Assembly: GCA_963648205.1 (NCBI GenBank)
Contig: CAVJCT010000057.1
Coordinates: 5,952-69,951 of the forward strand
Direction: 5' to 3'
From: UBA1181 sp963648205
Lineage (GTDB): Bacteria > Bacteroidota > Bacteroidia > Bacteroidales > Paludibacteraceae
Length of the DNA stretch: 64,000 bases
Below, piece by piece: positions 60,201 through 64,000 of this stretch (positions within the stretch are counted from its first letter, which is position 1; every line of letters begins with the position of its first letter). The position numbers and the translations under genes are program-made. The notes beneath the pieces are model-generated. The model worked only from the letters and a program-made list of their open reading frames with translations, was not told the DNA's origin and searched no databases.

Positions 60201-61815
60201 TGGTGAGGTTCCACAACTTTTTGTTTTGTGGAGAAGGCAACGAACTCTTTAACAGTTTCACGATGAGGTTCTGCGAAGAAACCTTTGATGTGTCTGTCGA
60301 GGTGGTCGTCAACTCACCGACGGTGTAGGTTTTGCCTCCTTTGGTGTACTGGAATGCCACGGCAACGATACGGTCGGACTGTGACGTGCTTTTGAGTGAC
60401 ACATAACCCAATTCCGAGTTCAAGGTATATTCCGAAGAGGTTAACAATCTGGCGCTGTTTAACACCTCATAATCTTTTGTTGACTCCAATGCCTTTCCGT
60501 CGATGGTGAGGTTCTCCAAAGCGTAGGATGCCGTTTGAATGTCTCTCAAATCGGAGACGCTGTTGAGTGTCTTGTAGAAAGAGCCATTGCTGTTAGATGG
60601 AATACTTTCAGATTTTCCTTCCAAGTCGTAGGTCTCACCCAATTCCGTTACGGCGATAAGGTTTCGTGTTGTATAGTTGGCAGATGAGGTCGACGTGTTG
60701 GTTACCCAGATTTCCACCTTGTTGATGACGATACCCGATTGAGGATTCGGCGCGTTCTTCGCCCAGTCATCGTAGTGGTCGTAGAAGTAGGTGGAGAGGA
60801 AGAAGTGCTTGTTCTCCTCGTAATCAGTAGGCAAGAGTTCGAACTCCGTGGTCTGCGCGCCGTCACTGGTAACTGTTTTACGTTCAGACTGTTGCTGCGA
60901 GATGATTCCTTGAATCTTCAATTTTCCGAACTGCAAATCTGTACGGAATCCGAAGAGGTCTGTGCTTCCTGTGATGAGTGATGATGAGAGTGGCAGACTC
61001 ACATTTCCTGCTTCAACACGTTGGATGATATCGTCCTCGTCTCCTTTATATCCTAAATTAACCAAACTCTGGTCGGCATCGAAGGTTGCCTCGGTGTTGT
61101 AATTTAAATTAAAATTGATTTTTGTACCAACGGAACCATTCGCTGAGAGTTGGATTTTCGTATCGAAATCGAAGATGGTGTTCGTACGGTTTCGCTCCGA
61201 GATGGTAGGGTTTTCACGCTTGGTAACGTTGAAACCGAAGTCGAGGTCAACAGATCCTTGTGTCTTCAATTTGACACCACCCGGACCGAAGATATTCTCG
61301 CCCTTCTCACCCAATCCGATTTGTATATCACTGAGTGTGAACTTGTTACCACCATCTGTGTTCGTTTTTGCCTTCTCCGCCCAATAGCTGTTCATCGACT
61401 GTTGGAGGGAGTAGCGTTGGTACTCGTTCTCGTTGAGTACGAATGGGGTAGCCACGTCCATATCGCCCACGCGAGTGTGGTAGATGTAGTAGCCGGTGTT
61501 AGGGTCATATTCCACGTCCGACTTGACGTTGGCAGGGTCTCGCAGGTCGATGGCAGCATTCTGTTGAAGGTCGTCGTAGGTAACCACTTCCGACTCTTTC
61601 ACAGGGAATTTGATATCTTTCATCGTGTCCAAACGGCTCTCTTGAGGTTCTGCCTTTTGTTGTTTTGTTCCAGAACGCTGGCCGTTTCGTTGCGCAGTAG
61701 ATGCAGTTCTGGCGCGTGGGTTCAGCGATCTTGACTGTTGCGCATACGAAGAGAGGGCTGCCAAGCCTCCTAAGAGTATGCACACAAGCGATATATATAA
61801 AATTTTCTTAGCCAA
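54232..61815 (-). CDS. sprA: T9SS outer-membrane translocon protein SprA
   Basis: The 2,527-residue protein has a signal peptide (MAKKILYISLVCILLGGLAALSSYAQQ). SprA (Sov in Porphyromonas) forms the giant 36-stranded barrel through which T9SS cargo crosses the outer membrane. The length fits the family (about 2,400-2,500). Recognisable segments include ITGSTDLFGFRTDLQFGKLKIQGIISQQQSER near residue 275, YDFSEKFSLGATILHL, SYIDDFEGTES and MRMSGFEEDGGWAATANLGIVFSDLG. The tail is amphipathic strands ending VSHDFGIALKINLTH. It lies 50 bases downstream of ruvA on the same strand, the usual order in this phylum. The T9SS cargo candidates in the window would use it. Confidence 0.96.
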   Translation of the reverse strand: MAKKILYISLVCILLGGLAALSSYAQQSRSLNPRARTASTAQRNGQRSGTKQQKAEPQESRLDTMKDIKFPVKESEVVTYDDLQQNAAIDLRDPANVKSDVEYDPNTGYYIYHTRVGDMDVATPFVLNENEYQRYSLQQSMNSYWAEKAKTNTDGGNKFTLSDIQIGLGEKGENIFGPGGVKLKTQGSVDLDFGFNVTKRENPTISERNRTNTIFDFDTKIQLSANGSVGTKINFNLNYNTEATFDADQSLVNLGYKGDEDDIIQRVEAGNVSLPLSSSLITGSTDLFGFRTDLQFGKLKIQGIISQQQSERKTVTSDGAQTTEFELLPTDYEENKHFFLSTYFYDHYDDWAKNAPNPQSGIVINKVEIWVTNTSTSSANYTTRNLIAVTELGETYDLEGKSESIPSNSNGSFYKTLNSVSDLRDIQTASYALENLTIDGKALESTKDYEVLNSARLLTSSEYTLNSELGYVSLKSTSQSDRIVAVAFQYTKGGKTYTVGELTTTSTDTSKVSSQNLIVKLLKSSLPSPQNKKLWNLTMRNVYSLGAYNIQSDNFEVQIKYHYQSDSLTSYLTYIPALSNKNLLRVLNLDRLNKRSNAMPDGYFDYIPGYTVIPSTGRIIFLSTRPFDTGIKNGYGKIAGVDNYTFPELYDSTLTVAEEYTEKNKYLITGEYSSSSGSEIRLGVTNIARGSVRVTAGGRTLTEGTGYTVDYNMGIVKILDETALASNSPVSVSVESESFFNTQRKSLLGVNAEYDFSEKFSLGATILHLNEKPLTTKVTNGNEPMSNTIWGMNGTFKSDWQWLTNAIDKLPLINATAPSSIAFSGEFAQLIPGHNKAIDQDDNKQGVSYIDDFEGTESNINIKNPTSWALSSTPKVTGGPLYSKHFIRDNDSYWGNYLSGANLANIGYGLNRAHLAWYYIDNIFTSSTSSTPKHIKSDKDQQSNHYIRLVNEQEIYQDKDQVYGESTTLQTLHLHYYPKERGPYNLDVSGMNEDGYLDNPGDRWAGITRKLDNTNFESANIEYIEMWLMDPFVYNDMNTTSGQLVFNLGSISEDILKDGRKAFENGLPTSQNMAQVDTTIWGRVPRLTAVTSSFDNAYLAQQDLGLDGLSDNDEFSFITSYGRYYNAINQKVNSTAKMRWGQETFSPLTDPAGDDFHYFRGSDYDDREANVFERYKYYNGVEGNSTSSDDSYTSTATTSPDGEDLNGDNTLNETEQYYEYIVNIDKDMFENKANWEDNYITSVVTANVELKNGNKEDIKWYQLRIPVHTSKKRAEGNITDFRSIRFIRMYMTGFEEEEHLRFGELQLVRTDWRVYEKNERLVESSIASKLQGTGSISISSVCIENDSRKTPVNYQLPPGIDRTIDPSQTQVTQENEQSMVLKIDSLEPNDARAVYKTTALDTRQYKRFKMFVHAEQLVDGEDIPDNRLYAFVRFGSDFTENYYEYRIPLKITPEGSTDQYTIWPTVNNFDFAFEQLTNLKLERDKKKLNGQVKYNERYTKMDGNNTMAVIGSPSFGDITSMMIGIVNEDDESHSAEIWVNEMRMSGFEEDGGWAATANLGIVFSDLGSFNLGGTVETTGFGSIEDNVTDRNQEDNYEYNLSVAVQLGKLFPDKAKVNLPFTYTRTHQMSSPKYDPMNTDVELSRTLDNYDDDHIKDSIKAMSRTDKVYQSFALNNVRVGITSPKTAMPYDPANFSFSLGYNETKETNPEIEYEKIKNYKGTFNYVYSINPKPVEPFKKVKWLKSKHLKLIKDFNFYYVPKNVAFSTSMTRYYEETQNRNYNCPIVKDTTFQYMTWDKNWQWDRTSNIKWDLTRSLKLSFSSAMNSEITELISTTDDNGETRLVNTPLNKEYLKEIGYYDWYDRWKDTVWSSIKNFGEPVSYQQKFSASYAIPINKLPQLDWITSNAQYSADYQWDKGTVLTMGAAPTTGNLLENQRNWNGDVRFNFETLYNKFPALKSINQKLNKVKNLANAQKKKDKAKEDSKEDQKKKTYERKRLRLKANNKTRINHRLNSMKLNVTLVDTSGASVPFKWKSIDQNSINISTKSDMNNLTLTVVNTQREDNALDKIRDYSVRFLMLIRNININYRHTDALEVNGYNPTSGFLGQDHDNPGYDFTFGFYNVDKFLNRIYSEDSLLVMSEDITNPIVHTTTQTLTVKSLVEPIPGLKIDLNASWYKNKTDEIYYMYGFQDGWNSEQLAGSFSRTCLPIRTAFRKNSANSKTFQTFLENRAVIQRRIYNEVGYNNANGLPNHVSKSSGDVLIPAFYAAYMGKDVESTDLNYIPKGDFKSIITSLIPNWKVTCDALMKITAFRKTFKSFNLNHAYKSTYNIGNYESITDWTSMYGIDNYGISGTNDDYNNISSRYDVSSVSITENFSPLFGVDASLKNSLSMKFEVKKSRTVQLDIPGNQILESSSMEYVFGSGYRFDDIGMIIKVGKSQKKVKNDLNLRADVGFKNTDAYIRVIDDEYSQLSSGLKSLTLKFSADYVLSERLNIKLYYDCKSSTPKVSDGYPTVSHDFGIALKINLTH

Positions 61816-61864
61816 TTCAGTAATGGGTTGCAGTTTTCTCAGATAATCTCAAATAATAAGAACG

Positions 61865-62461
61865 TTATCTCAGTTGGTTTAGTGCCTCTTTAATCAATTT
61901 TTGAATAGAAATAGTAGGATTTTCCTTTATGATGGCGTCGATAGCCTTTGATGCGACGGCTTGTGTATAGCCGAGAACCACCAATGCTGCCACAGCCTCC
62001 TCTTTGTTGGAGTTGTCTGGCATTTCGACACCCGAAGCCTCCACTTTCTCCATTTTGTCTTTCAAATCGACGATGATACGCTCAGCCGTTTTGGCACCGA
62101 TGCCCTTGATGCTTTTGAGCATCTTCACGTTGCTGGAACTGATGATAGACTGCAGTTCGGCAACCGAGTAGGCAGAGAGGATCATGCGGGCAGACGAAGC
62201 GCCAACACCCGACACGGAGATGAGAAGCAAAAAGAGGTTGCGTTCCTCTTTGGTTGCGAAGCCATATAGCGTGTAAGCATCTTCGCGAACAGCCTCGTAA
62301 ATATATAAAGTAGCAACATCGCCAGAGTTGGCGTTGCCCTCGATAGCGGAGTATGTGTTGAGAGAAATGTTGACTGAAAAGCCAATTTGAGCCGTCTCGA
62401 CCACAGCCATAGCTGGATTCAGTTCTGTAATCTTCCCTTTTATGTATTCAAACATAGACAA
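61865..62461 (-). CDS. ruvA: Holliday junction helicase subunit RuvA
   Basis: RuvA (198 residues) binds four-way junctions and recruits RuvB. The N-terminal OB-fold begins MFEYIKGKITELNPAMAVVET. Tandem helix-hairpin-helix motifs appear at about 73-130 (LLISVSGVGASSARMIL and LKSIKGIGAKTAERIIVDLKDKM). The C-terminal domain III reads EEAVAALVVLGYTQAVASKAI. Nothing unusual was seen. sprA follows immediately and is probably on the same transcript. Confidence 0.96.
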   Translation of the reverse strand: MSMFEYIKGKITELNPAMAVVETAQIGFSVNISLNTYSAIEGNANSGDVATLYIYEAVREDAYTLYGFATKEERNLFLLLISVSGVGASSARMILSAYSVAELQSIISSSNVKMLKSIKGIGAKTAERIIVDLKDKMEKVEASGVEMPDNSNKEEAVAALVVLGYTQAVASKAIDAIIKENPTISIQKLIKEALNQLR

Positions 62462-62542
62462 AAAACGTTGATTTTTTTAATGTAAAAAAAACTTTGCGAA
62501 TATACGAAAAAATGTTGGGATGGGCGAAATTGAAAGGCACAA

Positions 62543-62574
62543 TAAAAAAAGACGCTCCACCAAAGCGGAGCGTC
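62543..62574 (-). terminator. Terminator of the gene at 62599-63783
   Basis: A perfect 8-bp stem (GACGCTCC / GGAGCGTC) on the minus strand is followed by a seven-T run. It separates the repeat protein gene from ruvA. Confidence 0.8.
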
Positions 62575-62598
62575 CTTCCTAAATAGTTGCAGTTTTTT

Positions 62599-63783
62599 TT
62601 ACTTCACAACCACTCTCTTCACACCCTCTTCGGTGCGTACAACATAAACGCCCTTCAAAGAGCCGTTGTCTGCTGTTACATCACGACCGAGAAGGTCGAA
62701 GATGCGGAGGTCTCCGTTGTAGTAGATGCGACCGTCGGCGGTGTAAAGACTGCTGATGCTAACCTCTTGAACATCAGTCGTCTTTGTGAAGGTAGCAGTA
62801 ACGACCACCTCGCCCATAGGCATGATGAAGCGGAACATGTTAGTGCCGATGGTGTCGAATGCGATCTCTTCCTTATCCATATAAATCACAGAGAATGACA
62901 CAAGTTCGTAATCTTCTCCCAGATGATGATATGGAGCAACGACTACTTCCTCTCCATACGCAGCTCCAAGTGGTGCGTCGTAGTCGCCGTCCTCTATATA
63001 TGTATAGACAATTTCGTAGACTTTAGGAGTGAATTCAGGTATCATCTCCACCATTCCTGCAGGCATAACGAATGTAGAATCTTCTGTGTTCCAATCAAGC
63101 TCTTCATTTCCGAGGGCGAGAACTAGTCGCGATAACTCATAACCTTCCTCTACAGTGATTTTGAACTTCACGGTTTCGCCTTCTTGTGCAGTCTCTTGTA
63201 CCTCTATCGTTCCTCCGTCTGCCTCGTAAACATAGATATTGTAGCCGACGGGAATAAAGGTGGCTTCAACGGTCACCTCGCCGTCGGGCATGATGAAGCG
63301 GAACATGTTCTCGGTGATGGTGTCGTAAGCGATTTTCTCTTTCTCCATGTAAAGGATAACGAGATCTTCAAGTCCGTAGCCTTCGGTGAAGTAGGCTGAT
63401 ATGATTACGGTGTCACCTTTGTGGGCTTCTGCTGGGGCGTCGAATCCACCGAAGTCGGTTTCAGGGTAGAAGATAGAATAAGCTGCTTTCTGGAAGGTGG
63501 CAACAACGACAACATCGTTTTCTGGCATCACGAAAGAGTTCTCGTCAGCGTTGAATCCCAATTGGTCATCTCCATTTAGAATGTAGAATTCTGACAATTC
63601 GTAACCCTCATCGGCAGTGATTGTGAATTCGATGGTTGTTCCAGGCATAGCAGACTCTGGAACCTCGACAGTTCCGTTAGTTGTTTCTTGAACGGTGATG
63701 TTGTAAGCTCCGTCTGTGTTGATTGCGCTCAGATTTGATATCCAGCACATAAGTGAAGTGAAAAGGATTAAAAATTTCCTCAT
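62599..63783 (-). CDS. T9SS-secreted protein with four InlB-like beta repeats
   Basis: The 394-residue exported protein has a signal peptide (MRKFLILFTSLMCWISNLSA). Four ~75-residue repeats follow, each closing with a (V/I)MP..-V.V.A.F strand, the pattern of divergent InlB-B/bacterial repeat domains. They alternate: repeats 1 and 3 share EGYELS and TFVMP, while repeats 2 and 4 share ILYM(E/D)KE(K/E)IA(Y/F)DTI and NMFRFIMP. The C-terminus is a short T9SS sorting domain (LRIFDLLGRDVT ... LKGVYVVRTEEG, ending KRVVVK). The start at 63783 begins the signal peptide. It is probably a surface adhesion or spacer protein (inference). Confidence 0.78.
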   Translation of the reverse strand: MRKFLILFTSLMCWISNLSAINTDGAYNITVQETTNGTVEVPESAMPGTTIEFTITADEGYELSEFYILNGDDQLGFNADENSFVMPENDVVVVATFQKAAYSIFYPETDFGGFDAPAEAHKGDTVIISAYFTEGYGLEDLVILYMEKEKIAYDTITENMFRFIMPDGEVTVEATFIPVGYNIYVYEADGGTIEVQETAQEGETVKFKITVEEGYELSRLVLALGNEELDWNTEDSTFVMPAGMVEMIPEFTPKVYEIVYTYIEDGDYDAPLGAAYGEEVVVAPYHHLGEDYELVSFSVIYMDKEEIAFDTIGTNMFRFIMPMGEVVVTATFTKTTDVQEVSISSLYTADGRIYYNGDLRIFDLLGRDVTADNGSLKGVYVVRTEEGVKRVVVK

Positions 63784-64000
63784 AAGCATAATTTTTATGT
63801 GTTAATAAATCAAGTTTTTCTTCTCAATACAATTCGCAAGATAAGAAAAATTAATTTAACCCAACTTTGCAGAAAAAAAGAAATTTCACCGATTTTCGCC
63901 TTGATTTTGCCCTGATTTAAAACGTAACTATCTGATAATCAGCGATGGCATCTCGGGAAGTTGAATTGTAGTACACAGAAATGTCGTGGAAATGTCGCAT

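Overview
The window reads as chromosomal DNA of a Bacteroidales-type member of the Bacteroidota that carries a type IX secretion system (T9SS). The evidence is a complete 2,527-residue SprA, several secreted proteins ending in T9SS-type sorting domains, a GTP-dependent PEP carboxykinase, an Rpb6-like omega subunit next to bamD, a two-domain AmgK/RapZ fusion, and promoters of the Bacteroidota TTG-N19..22-TAnnTTTG type. I cannot name the species. The mix of cellulose-degrading enzymes and T9SS would suit a gut, rumen or other plant-fibre habitat, but that is inference.

Layout. 1-1903: end of a tryptophan operon (trpC partial, trpF, trpA). 2153-4143: DksA-like protein, lspA, a DUF4296-type lipoprotein and a small conserved protein. 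4308-11375: a beta-glucan/cellobiose cassette (GH94 cellobiose phosphorylase, GH5 lipoprotein endoglucanase, GH3 lipoprotein, GPH-type sugar symporter) with no SusC/SusD pair. 11520-13249: argD-like aminotransferase and a hisIE whose HisI half has lost its metal ligands. 13476-15785: a T9SS cargo with a zinc-protease-like HEGIH motif. 15860-18385: YigZ-family protein and a DEAD-box helicase. 18500-20536: a compact type II restriction-modification (R-M) module bounded by a 24-nt imperfect direct repeat derived from the end of the adjacent DUF4286 gene. 20962-29132: AmgK-RapZ fusion, pckG, two thioesterases, lipid kinase, tRNA-Thr, an acetyltransferase-like protein, a DUF5715-like lipoprotein and recO. 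29195-33328: a small T9SS cargo, then a second R-M-like operon made of two C5-cytosine methyltransferases around a DUF3883-type nuclease. 33468-36574: serA, serC and ruvC. 36726-40388: two secreted proteins. 40474-44692: LolB-like lipoprotein, LolA, FabG, META lipoprotein and a tyrosine ammonia-lyase, resembling part of an aryl-polyene/flexirubin pigment locus. 44802-47389: cysteine-rich collagen-like lipoprotein, FHA protein, bamD and the omega subunit. 47476-50918: two divergent AAA/DUF4143 ATPases, each preceded by a repeat-rich control region, flanking a small hypothetical gene. 50977-54144: an AlgJ-like/MBOAT pair for exopolysaccharide O-acetylation. 54232-62461: sprA and ruvA. 62599-63783: a repeat-containing T9SS cargo.

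How the parts work together. The phosphorolytic cassette would cut beta-glucan outside the cell or in the periplasm, import cellobiose by symport and split it with phosphate. SprA forms the outer-membrane channel through which the sorting-domain proteins in the window would be exported. RecO, RuvA and RuvC are housekeeping recombination proteins scattered between accessory islands. The accessory DNA most likely to repay attention is the two R-M modules, the repeat arrays in front of the DUF4143 ATPases, the partial pigment-type cluster and the degenerate HisI domain.

Limits. All family assignments come from reading motifs and recalled family features. No database search or alignment was run. 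Start codons are uncertain where noted, because Shine-Dalgarno sequences are weak in this phylum.
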